Shown piece by piece: positions 23,961 to 62,532 of a stretch of 64,000 nucleotides of DNA (position 1 is the stretch's first letter; every line of letters begins with the position of its first letter). Source of the stretch: Palaemon carinicauda (lineage: Eukaryota > Arthropoda > Malacostraca > Decapoda > Palaemonidae). The DNA is taken from NCBI RefSeq assembly GCF_036898095.1, contig NC_090744.1:100843841-100907840 (forward strand), given 5' to 3'. Position numbers and translations under genes: made by a program. Under the pieces are notes generated by a model. That model was not told the DNA's origin, ran no database searches, and saw only the letters and a list, made by a program, of their open reading frames with translations.

Positions 23961-24759
23961 AAGGAAAAATATTAGTGTCTTCGTTATCCATCAGGCTTTG
24001 CCTCCGGTGTTGTATATAGCATTTGAAGACTACATGTCTCTACTACTACTCATTCTTAATGAAGTCTTCCCCGTATACTCATGAATTTGCTTTGTATCTG
24101 TACCTTTCCCAAGTTCAAGTTATAACATGCACATGCCTTTAATATGAAGTACTGTATATGAGAATTTTCTATTTACCAGCTGAATACTCAAACTTACAAA
24201 TAAGCTCTTTCCGCTCGACTCAAACTGCTGTTTATTTTTCTAATTGCCGTTTTAATCCAGTATGCCAACCAATTAGAAACCTTTATAATTTGCAGTCAGA
24301 GGTATTTTGTGACACCATCTTTTACCTTTGATGCCCATTACTGCATACACCTTCCCCATTCTATACACTCAACCACTGTGCCTTATACTTTGCCAACAAT
24401 TGTGTTATCAAAAAATTTTTTCAGTCCTTTGGGCTTCTATATAATTCTAAAATCTTTATACTCTGGATTATACAGTCATCTATGCACTAATACTAGAGAT
24501 TTCTTTTGCAACTCCTATTACTGATACAATCAGTGAAGAGCTCTGGGCCCCTAATGGAGATAAACATACACACACATATTTATATACTCTGTATAATATA
24601 TAACTTATAATTAATAGATATATTAGTGGCATCCGATAATCAAAAATAGCATCTCAGGAAAATTTATCTTTCTGACATGCCTACCTTTGTCTTCATTCCA
24701 AATCTTCTTCTATGCTGTTGAATCATTACTTGTATTTTTATTCTTTATTTATAACAAAC

Positions 24760-26248
24760 GATATTGGTGTCAGAGTACTGATTAATAGGATTAAGGATAA
24801 AACAGAGAATGCAATCTTAGAAGTACAGGGTGGTTTTAGAAAAGGTAGGGGTTGTATGAATCAGATTTTTACAATTAGGCAGACATGCGAGAAATATTTA
24901 GCTAAAGGTTAGGAGGTGTATGTTGTGTTTATGGATCTGGAGAAAGCGTATGATAGAGTTGATAGGGAAGCAATGTGGAATGTGATGAGGTTATATGGAG
25001 TTGGGGAAGGTTGTTGCAAGCAGTGAAAAGTTTCTACAAAGGTAGTAAAGGATGTTTGTTCCAACACAGAGACTTACCTCGAAACACTTTCATAGGAGTT
25101 ACCTGGAACCTCCTCTCAAACGACCAGAGTTTTGTGTAGTTTACCCTACTCCCATTTTCTATCATGATAGGCCTAGCGGAGGAATACGATGGAGTGGTGA
25201 ATGCTCGAGTGCTTGGACGAGTATTAAAACTGGTAGACGAGAATGACCATGAATGGGAGGTAAATCAGTTGTTGTTTGCGGATGCTACTTTACTGGTTGC
25301 AGACGCGGAAGAGAAGCTTGGACGATTAGTGACAGAATTTGGAAGGGTGTGTGAGAGAAGGAAGTTGAGAGTTAATGTGGGTAAGAGTAAGGTTATGAGA
25401 TGTATGAGAAGGGAGGGTGGTGCGAGGTTGAATGGAGAGTTACTTGAGGAGGTGGATCAGTTTTAAGTAATTGGGGTCTGTTGTTGCAGTAAATGGTGGA
25501 GTGGAAGCAGATGTACGTCAGAGAGTGAATGAAGGATGCAAAGTGTTGGGGCCAGTTAAGGTAGTAGTAAAAAATAGAGGGGTGGTCATGAATGTAAAGG
25601 GAGTTCTGTGTGAGAAAGTGATTGTACCAACTGTGATGTATGGATCGGAGTTTTGGGGAATGAAAGTGACGAAGAGACAGAAATTGAATATGTTTGAGAT
25701 GAAATGTCTAAGGAGTATGGCTGGTGTATCTCGAGTAGATAGGGTTAGGAACGAAGTAGTGAGGGTGAGAACGGGTGTAGGAAATGAGTTAGCAGCTAGA
25801 GTGGATATGAATATGTTGAGGTGGTTTGGCCATGTTGAGAGAATGGAAAATGGCTGTCTGCTAAAGAAGGTGATGAATGCAAGAGTTGATGGGAGAAGTA
25901 CAAAAGGAAGGCCAAGGTTTGGGTGGATGGATGAAGTGAAGGAAGCTCTGGGTGATAGGATAGATGTGAGAGCGTGCTAGAAATAGGAATGAATGGCGAG
26001 CGATTGTGACGCAGTTCCGGTAGGCTCTGCCGCTTCCTCCGGTGCCTTGGAAGACCGCGGAGGTAGGAGCAATAGGGGACTCTGCATTATGGGGCTTCAT
26101 CTGTGGTGGATAACGGAGGAGGGTGGGCTGTTGGGAGGAATGTAGAGAGGAGAGGTCCCCTTTTCTGTTTCATTGGTTTGATGTCGGCTACCCCCAAAAA
26201 TTGGGGGAAGTGCCTTGGTATATGTATGTATGTATGATATTGGTGTCA
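24760..26248 (+). mobile_element. 5'-truncated RTE-like LINE with 13-bp target duplication, copy 4
   Basis: The element 24773-26235 is flanked by GATATTGGTGTCA at 24760-24772 and 26236-26248. It carries part of the RT palm through the C-terminus and the full 3' tail with hairpin (26192-26207) and a TATG microsatellite end. This gives the clean 3' boundary of the family and identifies the other tails in the window. Confidence 0.92.
24773..25980 (+). pseudogene. RTE-like LINE reverse transcriptase, decayed
   Basis: Recognisable in order are INRIKDKTENAILEVQGGFR, VYVVFMDLEKAYDRVDREAM, then foreign-looking sequence (about 25056-25177), EVNQLLFADATLLVADAEEK, VMYGSEFWGMKVTKRQKLN, and WFGHVERMENGCLLKK. 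There are stops at 24910-24912 and 25463-25465 and frame changes. The catalytic FADD is FADA (GCT at 25284-25286), so this copy cannot polymerise. The GRPRFGWMDEVKEALGDR end is followed by an early stop at 25978. Confidence 0.88.
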
Positions 26249-27588
26249 ATGACCTTCGATGTCGGAGAACTAAACCAATCAATCTTAGTGGTGCACTTTG
26301 GTTTTATAACGACTCACTTATTGTCCTGTGGTAGGACTTTTGAAGATTTACCAGCATTTTATATTACTTCAATTTACAGTATTATGGTACTTCTCTTATA
26401 AAGTAATTCCATTATCCTTAAATTTGCCTTGCTAAGAATTTTAGTGTTTTCAATGTTAGACTTTCGTAACTTTTAGAATCAAGGTTAAATCAAGTTACCA
26501 TTTCAAGCTCTCATATTATTTGACTTAGCGTGGAGAACTGGCTTTTTAAATATAATGGTCTTAATGCTGTACAGTACTGTTAAAAGACCAATAGCTAAAT
26601 GCAGAGTATTTTTGGTAGTAACTATTGTCTGTGCATATGGTTTTCTTTATTTGCAAGGGTCTCTTATTGGTGGTAGAGACCAGTGGGTCACATTTCTAGA
26701 CCCAGATGGCTGGCTTAAATAATTTTTTTCTTGAATAAGAGGTTAAAATTGGAGCAAGTTCAAGTAGTTGGATACCTAATTGAGAAGATATCAAACCATT
26801 AAGGAATAGATTAAAAAGTAGAAAACAATGCAGTTCGAAAGAACCTACATTATGACAATAGTGGTAAATAGTGCTCCCAATTAGTGTGCACAAGTGAAAA
26901 CTATTAAGAAACTAGTCATTGTTAAACACTCAAGTTCCACTTCTTCAGTAGATTTTATAAGAACGGATGTCTTCATAGTGGATCCCAATGCATATCGGAT
27001 ATTGGATAAAACTGTAAAGACTGTAAACTGAAGTGTTATCATTCAAGAGATTATAAATTAAAACAGTTAGTCTTTACACAATATAAACTCCTTAGTTCAC
27101 CTAGGAATGAAGTTGTTGCTTACAATCATATGATGTGGATGGATACGGCTAACAATGTTGCCTAAGTGATGACGAAATATGGTATACTTAGGTATGTTTT
27201 ACTGTAAATTGCAGTTTTAAACAAAGTAAACAAATATATACTTTATTAAAAACAATAGTACGTAAATATGAAGTAAATAAATACACTTAATTGGCAGTTC
27301 TCATCAATATTAACAATTTACAAAATGGTGATAGAAATGAAACTATCATACATTTGGAGGAAAAAGGTTTTTGTGTGACATTTACACAAAGTATTTCAGT
27401 GGATCACTTTTCACACAAATTAGAATGTATTTCTTATACAGAAAAAATCAAGAAAAAAGTCCAGAGGGAAACTATTATCACTTAAAGGGAATAATTTACA
27501 ATTTGCTACACAAGAATGCAGTACTTATGAAAAACATGATTACAAAGTCATGAAAAATTAAAACTACAATTGTCTCATCAATGCACTG
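26249..27588. other. Intergenic sequence between RUVBL1 and AP4S1, no gene seen
   Basis: AT-rich and noncoding. For the minus-strand gene, TTTATT at 27242-27247 reads as AATAAA about 340 bases past the AP4S1 stop and could be its polyadenylation signal. Confidence 0.4.
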
Positions 27589-27882
27589 TTATCTGGACAT
27601 TGTGTCCAGCATCTGGATAGGGCTTAGAGCATTTTTAATAGAAGTTTCAACAACTTCACCATCCACCACCATTTCCTCCAGCACCATGTGAAGTCTATCA
27701 ATATTGAAAAGAACGTGACGCTCGGAAAACTTCCCAAAGTACCTATGGAGAGCATTCACATAGAGGCTGAGGAACTCGTACACCATGAGTTCATTTTCTG
27801 ACTTGTCGGCTGCAACGATGAAGAGGCAGGGACCAAACCATCGAAAAATGAGGGTGAAACCTCCATCTTCCAGAAAATGACA
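27589..27882 (-). CDS. AP4S1: AP4S1 exon 2 with stop codon
   Basis: The exon starts CHFLEDGG after an acceptor at 27883-27884 (minus-strand AG). It encodes the C-terminal two thirds of the longin fold. The in-frame Met at MVYEF is internal, not a start. Confidence 0.92.
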   Translation of the reverse strand, partial: CHFLEDGGFTLIFRWFGPCLFIVAADKSENELMVYEFLSLYVNALHRYFGKFSERHVLFNIDRLHMVLEEMVVDGEVVETSIKNALSPIQMLDTMSR

Positions 27883-30800
27883 CTGGAAAAGATAGATAAA
27901 TATAATTTCTACAGTACTGTAAAAACAATTAGATCACTTCTTAACATACTATTTTAATTATGAGCTACATGAAAATTATGTTACTTGACAAAATTTTTTG
28001 ACGATGCATTTCACAAGTAAACATAACATTCTGAATAAATGTAATTTAGTTTAGGCTGGAAATTACATGGAATTACTATCAGGTAGGGGATCTCTTGTAT
28101 ATTGTGTTCAAGCAGAATATACTAGAGTTGGCATTACTTAACTAAGGGACAGACCCTAGATTATCTGATGTCGGGGCCCTGGCCCCAATTAGGTGCCAAC
28201 CAAAATCCTTAGCAACAACAGACAGATATGAATAAGGATATGTCTGAGGCCTCTGTCCTGCAGTAAACTAGAGATAGTTGCATTTGTTGTTTTTGTGTGC
28301 ACACACGCACACTAATTATTTCCATGATACTACAAAAGTCGATGTTTGACTTTGTCAGATTTTTGCCCTTTAATTTAATTAGAAGTTCCCTATACATATA
28401 TTGAACATAAAAAAGTACTTAAAATCTCCTTTCATTTTATAAGAACCAGGTACCTATGACAAAATCGAAACCAGTGTATGTTGAACCTAGATAATAGAGG
28501 TATTACTGTACAGTACTGTATTTTAAAATATAAATACCGCATATGCAGTACAGTACACTGTATACCTGTATATAAAATACATACAGGAAAAAAGAATTAA
28601 TTTTCCTTTCTTTGCAAACACGAGTCCTTCAAAATATGGGAATTGTCTTCAGCAGAGAAGAAACCCACACTGATATAGAGAAAAATAAGTGGCAAGTGCA
28701 AGCAAATCATTCTGCCCACTCCTGTCAAAGATTCTTCACTTTTGACCTTCAACTCAGGACTGAACGTGGTAGTCGAGGTGGGAAGTTTATCTATAAAATA
28801 CTATGGTTAGTATAACAAGGAGGAAGAAAATTACAATACTTTTAAAATTTATTATTTGTTCCTACTCTTATACAAAACTTTCGTCCTTTAAAATGACGAT
28901 TTGCTTATTTGTGGGTAGGAAGTCCCTCTAGAACCAAACTGGCTGGTTCTATTTTTTCCTGGTCTCATATGGTAGCGAGGTAGATGACCCCCATAATCTC
29001 CTATCAGTCTATCCTAGAGATGAGTAGGCTACTAGGTCCTGGCCAGTACTTGATTACACTGTATACCTGGTATTCGAGGTATCGGTCGATGAAGTTAACT
29101 TTCGCCCAAGTAGGCGAGATGCAATCTGGAATGAAATACCTTGTGCAAGATGGCCAATGGTTAGGTATTCATTCCACCATCTTCTCCCTTGTAAAGGGAG
29201 GATGGGGGAGAAATGCTTCTTATAAATATATTCTAATAAGAATAGTCCCAAGAAATGTAACTTACCATCATGTTACTGTATGAATGCTTTATTGCCAAGT
29301 GAGGGGAATGGAAATAAGCAGAAGAGCAAGTCACTCTACCTTTCCTCCAGACTTATATTAAACACATCATAAACACTACAGCTGCCACTACAGGCACTGA
29401 ATAGAAAGAAAGCTGTGAAGGTTGTTTGGCACATGCCTGACTGCAAGATTCTTTGGGGTCTAAAGTGGGATTAATACTCCTAACTTCAAGAGCTCTAGTC
29501 CATGCTGGTACCTCAATCCCTTCAAAGGTTGAAGAGTATGCTCTTTGATGATTATCTCACGAAAACAAAAAAAAGTGTTCATGAAACCTCTTTATCAGTT
29601 CCAAAATTTTCAAGTCCTCTTCAGATAGCATAACAGAAGCTACACAAAAAACAAAAACCTCTTACCTTGATTACCACCTGACACTTCATGAAGCATGAGG
29701 ATGAATAAGGTTTCGCATCTGGAGTATGTGTCGAGGAGTTTGAGTTTGGTTACAAACTCGGGCCCAAACTAAGAAACCCTCTACTCCTCTGGGATAAACA
29801 AGAGTCTGTGCAACTGGGCTATTCTCTTTGCCAAAACTACTACTAGCAAAAATATAGTATTACGAGTCAGAACTCTGTCTGATGATCATCTCAACAGCTC
29901 ATATTAGGCACGAGTAAGAGACTTGGGAATACGTGTTGATTCCCACTCTGTTAGCCTGAGGTCCAAGGGTGGGCAAGACTACAAGAAGCTCTTCACAAGA
30001 ATACAGCTGCAACTCCCACAAGGAGGAGAGGTTTGGCTCTTTAGTTGAAAGACAATGCTGAGCAGCAGCCTTCCATATCTGTGACTAAGAAGAGCTTCTT
30101 GGTGAAGATCGACGTGTAAGTCAGCAATCTGCACCAAATAGGCTAACAGATTAGGATATCACTCAGCTTATGGTTATCGGGGGAAAAACCAGGTTCATCT
30201 GAAACATGACTACAAAACCTGATTGCTGTACAAAATGGTTCAAGTGAGAGTTTGATAACTGTTCTCCAGTCCTCAGTTGACTTCTCCATTATTATAACTT
30301 GCTAAGCTACAACGCTAGTTGGAAAAGTAGGATGCTATTAGTCCAAGGGCTCCAACAGGGAAAAATAGCCCAGTGAGGAAAGGAAATAAACTACAAGAGA
30401 AGTAATGAACAAATAAATTATTTTAAGAACAGTAACATTAAAATAAATCTTTCATATATGAATTATAAAAACTGCAAAAATATAAGAGGAAGAGAAATAA
30501 TATAGAATAGTATGCCTAAATGTAACCAAGTAAGAGAACTCTACCCCCAAGACAGTGGAAGACCGTGGTACAGAGGGTATGGCACTACCCAACACTATAA
30601 AACAATGGTTTGATTTTAGAGTGTCCTTCTCCTAGCAAGCTCAAGTCTCTTCTACCCTTACCAAGAGGAAAGTAGCCTCTGAACAATTGAACTGCAGTAG
30701 TTAACCCCTTGAGTGAAGAATTGAGAGTTGACTGTAGAAGCACAATCGTTTCCAGCATTCCTTCACCTATGCAACAATGCTGAGACATTTGTTGTTATTG

Positions 30801-32729
30801 AAGGATAGATACAAACTTTGTCAGTCTACATGCAAGGGGTGGGATAATGGTCCAGAAAAGGTAAAGTACAGTAATAAGAACATCTCAAAGGACACTCACC
30901 TCCTAACTTATCTTTACCCCATTCCCTCCCAGGATTCCCAAAGTAGTATCAGGCATCTCCTTACTGATGGCCGCAGCAGAAACAGGGATACTCCAACATA
31001 GGCATCCACTTCTACCTTTTCTCTGCCTCTCTTACTAAACTGGATAGGTTGGGTTCCTTGAAAGAGCTGTAGATGCACAGGATCCTATTGATGGAAGATA
31101 CAGGTGGCACTGTTTGAAGTCTAGGGAAGGTGCCTTCAGATGGTTCCAGGTGGTCTTGATTGGGGTCTTGGAGGGAAAGTTCCCTCTAATGAAAGATGCA
31201 GGTGGTCCTGATTGGTGTCTATGGAAGGTTCCTTCTGATGGAAGATACAGGTGATCATGGTCAGAGTCTAGGAAAGGTCAAGGTGATCTTTAACCTCACC
31301 CATCCTGCAGGCATGGCTACACCTGAAGATTTGTCCAAGGACACTCGAACAGTGAGAGCCCTTGAAGGAGACTGTGAGGTGGATCAGGGAGTGCTGTGAA
31401 AAAGATTTTCACTAATCCATTTCCGCCTGCATGTAACTCCTCGGCAAGAATATCGTGGACCTACACACTGAAGTGCTCTGGAGTGCCAGTACTATCACTG
31501 AACCACTTAGTTTGAGAATCATGACATCAGAGCATCCCTCTGCTCCAGTTGGGCCAATAGTTTGTGGCTGGTTTGATGAAAAGGATCACAGTGCACCAGA
31601 CAGCATGAGTCTGCTGTATTTTTCCCAAGAGTCAGGAGTTGAAAAATCCGTCGACTTTTTTAAGTATGTTATGGCTACCGACTGACTGGAGGGTGACCAT
31701 GGCATGAAGTCTCTATGGCAGCCAACTCAGAAACCAAAAAGAGCACGAAGTCTGTCCAAGGGAATAGGAGTCAACTTGAGAGGTGTTGTCACAGAAAACT
31801 CTGTTCCGTAGAACCTTACAGCCATAAGCGCAAGGATATGATCTTGTTGCACCAACTACAGTATAAGAGAGAGTTCCTAGGACCAACTACAGTGTAAGGG
31901 AGTTCTTAGATCTACAGATCTGACTAACAACTCTGGCATTTTCATGAGTGTTGCTAAGAATGACGCAGGAAAAGACTTAGTCTGCCCGGTCTTCAAAGAA
32001 TACACCTGAACTAACAGAAGGCTATGATCTAGACTTGAAAAAGGGAAAAATTGTGAACAATCTGTCCCCTTGTTGAAGAGTGAGTGGCTCTATTGCCAGA
32101 TTAGCCATAAACTGATGCAGTGTCCAGGCTACAATCCTATTTCTGCTATGTTCCATTATTCACAATAATCCAATATCAACCATTCAAACTAAAAAGTATG
32201 ATAAAAAGATTAAACAGCCTTGGATAAGACACAACAGTATGACCGTACTCGTTACAGCCAAAGACAAAAGTGAAGAGTCATTGACAGGAGATTGGTTGGG
32301 GCTACTCGCCCGAACTCGCCACCTGGCATCAACTACTTCATTAACAATTTCAAAGGCCATTCTAGCTCCAGTGAAGACAATTCCTATATTCCTAAGGATA
32401 ATAGGTTTGTATATGTGTAGGAACAAAAAATATACAGTATACAGTATACTGTATCTATATATACAGGCTATATTTAAAATTACACCTGGAGCAACAGCAG
32501 AGAGCTTTTCATAAGAAAATTTACAGTTTAATTGACAATTGGCAACTTTTGATAATGTTTTTTTAATTAGATTTCTTAAAGAGCTACTTACGGAATCTCT
32601 ATCACTATTCAAGCATTTGCCAACGACTCTTGCTTCGTTTGTTGTCCGTACACTTTGATGTGTGTGTACAAAATAATGAGAGAATTGTACATTTCCTTCT
32701 TTGGATGTTATTAGTAAATACTGCATCAT
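27589..32729 (-). CDS. AP4S1: AP-4 complex sigma-1 subunit
   Basis: Two coding exons on the minus strand, 32729-32592 and 27882-27589, join in phase 0 with consensus borders (donor GTAAGT, acceptor TTTTCCAG) and give 143 residues, against 144 in vertebrates. The start is chosen at MMQYLLITSKEGN, which aligns with the first residues of sigma adaptins. The protein is one longin-fold domain. Diagnostic segments are CHFLEDGGFTLIFRWF, NELMVYEFLSLYVNALHRYF, LFNIDRLHMVLEEMV and VVETSIKNALSPIQMLDTMS. The C-terminal LSPIQMLDTMS parallels AP-4 sigma rather than AP-1, AP-2 or AP-3. AP-4 is a clathrin-independent adaptor at the trans-Golgi, sorting ATG9A and other cargo. The intron is 4.7 kb and filled with repeats. 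Confidence 0.92.
27900..28844. other. AP4S1 intron, no gene
   Basis: AT-rich intron. It holds a perfect TACAGTACTGTA at 27910-27921 and another at 28509-28520. Confidence 0.5.
28845..29015 (+). repeat. DIRS-type terminal-repeat-like sequence
   Basis: The stretch with TTTGTTCCTACTCTTATACA, ACTTTCGTCCTTTAAAATGA and CTCATATGGTAGCGAGG resembles the left terminal regions at 63490 and 58215 in order and spacing. No intact coding region follows, so it may be a solo terminal repeat or the edge of a decayed element reaching toward 32 kb. Confidence 0.45.
29016..30297. other. AP4S1 intron, decayed repeat sequence
   Basis: The composition is more GC-rich than flanking intron. It is probably old transposon (possibly DIRS Gag region on the minus strand), but I find no frame with a recognisable domain. 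Confidence 0.3.
30298..30725 (+). repeat. Dispersed repeat A, copy 2
   Basis: Starts GCTAAGCTACAACGCTAGTT and carries CTCCAACAGGG, AGCCCAGTGAGGAAAGGAAA, CCCAAGACAGTGGAAG and TCTCTTCTACCCTTACCAAG. It ends within the GTTAACCCCTTGAG segment, shorter than the copies at 23176 and 46391. Confidence 0.85.
31089..31285 (+). repeat. About 50-bp imperfect tandem repeat, four copies
   Basis: Units start near 31089, 31139, 31189 and 31237. Each contains a GAAGATACAGGTGG-like start and a GGAAGGT.CCTTC-like end. On the minus strand the unit reads through as a proline/histidine-rich peptide repeat in places, so it could derive from a Gag low-complexity region. Confidence 0.6.
31286..32591. other. AP4S1 intron, unassigned
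   Basis: No recognisable gene. Degenerate sequence with plus-strand ORFs of 60-76 codons that show no family features. The last 200 bases before the exon are AT-rich, with a TACAGTATACAGTATACTGT cluster near 32434. Confidence 0.35.
32592..32729 (-). CDS. AP4S1: AP4S1 first coding exon
   Basis: It encodes MMQYLLITSKEGN through LNSDRDS, 46 codons, ending exactly at the donor. A consensus acceptor (CATTTGCAG on the minus strand) precedes base 32753, so 32730-32753 is 5'UTR and at least one noncoding exon lies further upstream. Confidence 0.9.
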
Positions 32730-32753
32730 TTTGGATGCTGGTATAAAAATACT

Positions 32754-33582
32754 CTGCAAATGGAAACAAAAAATTTAGATCTACAAAATAATAAATAAAA
32801 TGATCTTAATAGATAATACATATTATCTTAAGCTACACTCCACCACTTAATATAAAATCACAGACATAAGGCATGTGGAAAATAAATACAGTACCCTATC
32901 TACTGTACCGTAGCTTATATTATAATACTTCTGAATACTGTATTTACAGAAAACTCCACTCTCATATACTACAAGACCTAGATTTTTTAAAAATAACTTT
33001 TTTTTGTTTTGCTTATAATGCATGCAGCAATATGTGAGAAAATAAAACAAAATCTTCAGCTATATTTGGTTACCTGAATTGAGACATCAACTTAAATCAG
33101 TGGATAAGAAAAAAAAACTTACGAATTACATTTTAAAGCCTACAGGAACTATAACTTACAAACCTATTTTAATTTTTGTGACCTAATAAGCCTATAAACT
33201 AGATATGAAAGTGGTTATATTATCTTCAGCTTTCTTCAACTAACATAAATGCATGATATGAAAGAGACTGGGGTAAGTCTTTACTATGCACTATCCAATA
33301 TTACTGAAACGTCACTAATAGACATTGAACCCTCACGTTTAAACTACAGAGGGGCGTCTTTTTTCTTAGGAAGGGCTACTGTGTTCTTACTCGTAGTACA
33401 CAAAAGTAGTCGAAGTACATAAAAGTTGTCATAATTCACAGAAGTACTCATATTACGTAGAAGTAGATTATACCAAAACTTTGAAAAATCATCTAAAACC
33501 CTTTCTAACCTATTCTGCGAAGTTGTATTATCCTTGAAAATTTCAAACTTGCCCATTAAACTTAAGAATAACTTTATTAGAC
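32754..33582. other. AP4S1 5' intron, AT-rich
   Basis: No coding sequence is seen. The upstream noncoding exon of AP4S1 must lie beyond this stretch, but I cannot place it. Confidence 0.4.
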
Positions 33583-33737
33583 GCCTTTGTATATCAGCGG
33601 CCAGTTCCTCACACCTTCATTAAAAATGGACATCAACTAACCTAAACTTTCCCCCCTTAACCTAACCAACAAGCTGTGTCCTTACCTAACGGCCCCCTTA
33701 CACTGCAGTAGGTGGCCGCTATCATACATACACCCCT
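33583..33737 (+). repeat. Dispersed repeat C, copy 1 (MITE-like)
   Basis: Begins GCCTTTGTATATCAGCGGCC and ends GGCCGCTATCATACATACAC; the two ends are imperfect inverted repeats of about 17 bp. A second copy in the same orientation is at 36972-37153. The middle contains AACCTAACCAACAAGC in both. Confidence 0.75.
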
Positions 33738-35860
33738 TTCATAATATTGTATTTTAGACCAAGATAATTTTTTTCCCATTGAGAAAATCAACTGGACAAG
33801 TCTTAAGAAAGTATTACGATATTACCTGCCTAAAGATTAAGATGCATGCAATAGTGTATGGATTACTTGCTAGTCATATTTAAGGGCAGTAATCAAAAAC
33901 AGTATTATAATTCTGGTCAAGGGAACATTTTCTAATGAAAATACTGTTATTTCTAAAGGAAAATTACAGTTTTCTTCGAAAATGAAATTTGTTTATGGGG
34001 CTAATGATAGTTAGTGAGATACACCCAATTATATCCGCCGATAATGGGGTCAACCCATTTGGTTATAAGGATTAGGGTGGGGAAAATATACTGGAGAAAA
34101 CCTAATGGTAAAACAAACCTCTTCTTCATGAAGATCAATATTTTTTTCTACAAGAAAAAAAAATGTATTTTCTATTGAAAACCATTTCCCTGACCAGATT
34201 ATAATTTTACCTCAAAACATATCTCTGTCATGAAAAGGTAAATTATAAATACAGTATAGCAGAAACTTGTCTGTAATGCAGTCTGCCACTTTAACAATTA
34301 TTACCATAATTAAACAGATACAAGACAATATAAGAACTTACAGAACCTTTGTAATAAACGCAACGAGTTACTATTTCCAACGCAGGCTCCTGCGTATATT
34401 CGTAATCGTTGTTGTCGTCGTATATTGATAGTATTTGATATCGTCGTAAGTTGTAAACAAACTTCAGTCCATTTCATTCAGTTGTTGGGCGGAGCGATTC
34501 GCCTTTCCATCGGCACCTCCTTTGGTTTTCTTTTTAATTCTAATTCTTTTATTTTCTATTCTCTTTTTTTTTCCACATCTGATAAATATATTCTTTAATT
34601 TTTTTTCTATTCCTTCTTTCTTAAACAGCACGTTTCCTATCATCATCATCTTTTCTCCTTCGTACGGCTGCTGTAATTCTATTATTTTCCTTCTTATCAC
34701 ATGGGACTTCGAGATAAGGGGTAACTAACCTATCATTCAAGTGAGCCGTATGACGCGCTTTGTCGCACGGCTTACGTAAACATAAAATTATAAAACGATA
34801 TTTTATCCAGTATTGTTTAGTGTCGTTACCATTGATAAAAATTTAACGAAAGACTGATCTAACGATAATGAAAGTAAAATGACATAATCGGATAAAGCAC
34901 AGGGGTAACTAACCTATCCTTCATTGGAGCTTGCATTAACATTTAAGCATTAGATTAGAATATAATATCCATTATTGTCTGGGACCATTAAAAAAAGTAA
35001 ATTAAATAAAAAAGTAATTTTGTTACACTAATGAATGTAAAATTGTTAAAAATATAAGGCCTTAAAAAACTTCGGCGCACTTGCGGACCTTTTAGTGTTT
35101 TTCGGTGCGTCGTAAGTATATTTTTTTTTTTTTTTGCAGAGAAGACAACAGTTTATTTGCACCAATGAAAATGTTAATTTTCTTAAATATATTATTAGAA
35201 ACTAATCTGAAATGTATTTATTATCCTTTAGTGTAACAGAATTTGGGTAAAAATCCAACATTATAGTCAGAAGTGTCCATCTTCCAAGTTAAACCTTACA
35301 GGAAACAGTTCATTGAGCATTAGAGTTCCACCTGATAATAAAGCAATTAGCAATAATAGGATTATTTAAATGATTCTATTTCACAGGTGATTAATATATT
35401 GGATGAAAGTGGAACAGGACAGGAATGTGCATAGGTTTAGTGAGACTAAATATACAAAAATTGTAGTAAAAATAGTAGCTATAATGTTTATTGTTTATGA
35501 GTTACTTTATACATTACAAATACTTATATTAAAATAGAACATAATTGAATATATAACAAAGAACAACTCCGCGTAATTGCTTGTGAGCGCTGCCTTTGCT
35601 GTTGACACTGCCCTCTGTTCCCATACTATTTTCCCCCTTCTAAAATTTTCAATATTATGAGATAGAATGCTATAATATAATATTTTAATAATATTATAAA
35701 ACAATAAAAAAATTTCTGTTAAATTTCAAGAGAATTTAACCCCAAAAGCCGTTGAAAATGGCCAATCCTTCAGAAGACTGCCTCCTTGTGGGACCACGAA
35801 GCGAATAAAAGGCAGTATAGTGTTAGTAATGGCTGCCATGGTATGAAACTACCCACAACA
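33738..35860. promoter_or_regulatory. Divergent region between AP4S1 and striatin
   Basis: The region separates the minus-strand AP4S1 and plus-strand striatin genes, so it should contain both promoters. I see no certain core promoter motif. A GC-richer patch at 34370-34510 (GTCGTCG repeats, GGGCGGAGCG) is the best candidate for an AP4S1 start region. GGGGTAACTAACCTATC occurs twice, near 34718 and 34902. The 5'UTR of striatin probably starts within the last few hundred bases. Confidence 0.35.

Positions 35861-62532
<26,672 letters not shown>

Noticed and set aside
32184..32759. 191-codon minus-strand ORF as one protein
   Set aside because: Only the MMQYLL to DRDS part is AP4S1. The rest is intron read-through past a consensus donor, and the first ten codons are 5'UTR.
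34464..34728. Short overlapping ORFs on both strands near 34.5 kb
   Set aside because: Low-complexity Lys/Ile or Phe/Leu peptides from A/T-rich sequence without similarity to any family.
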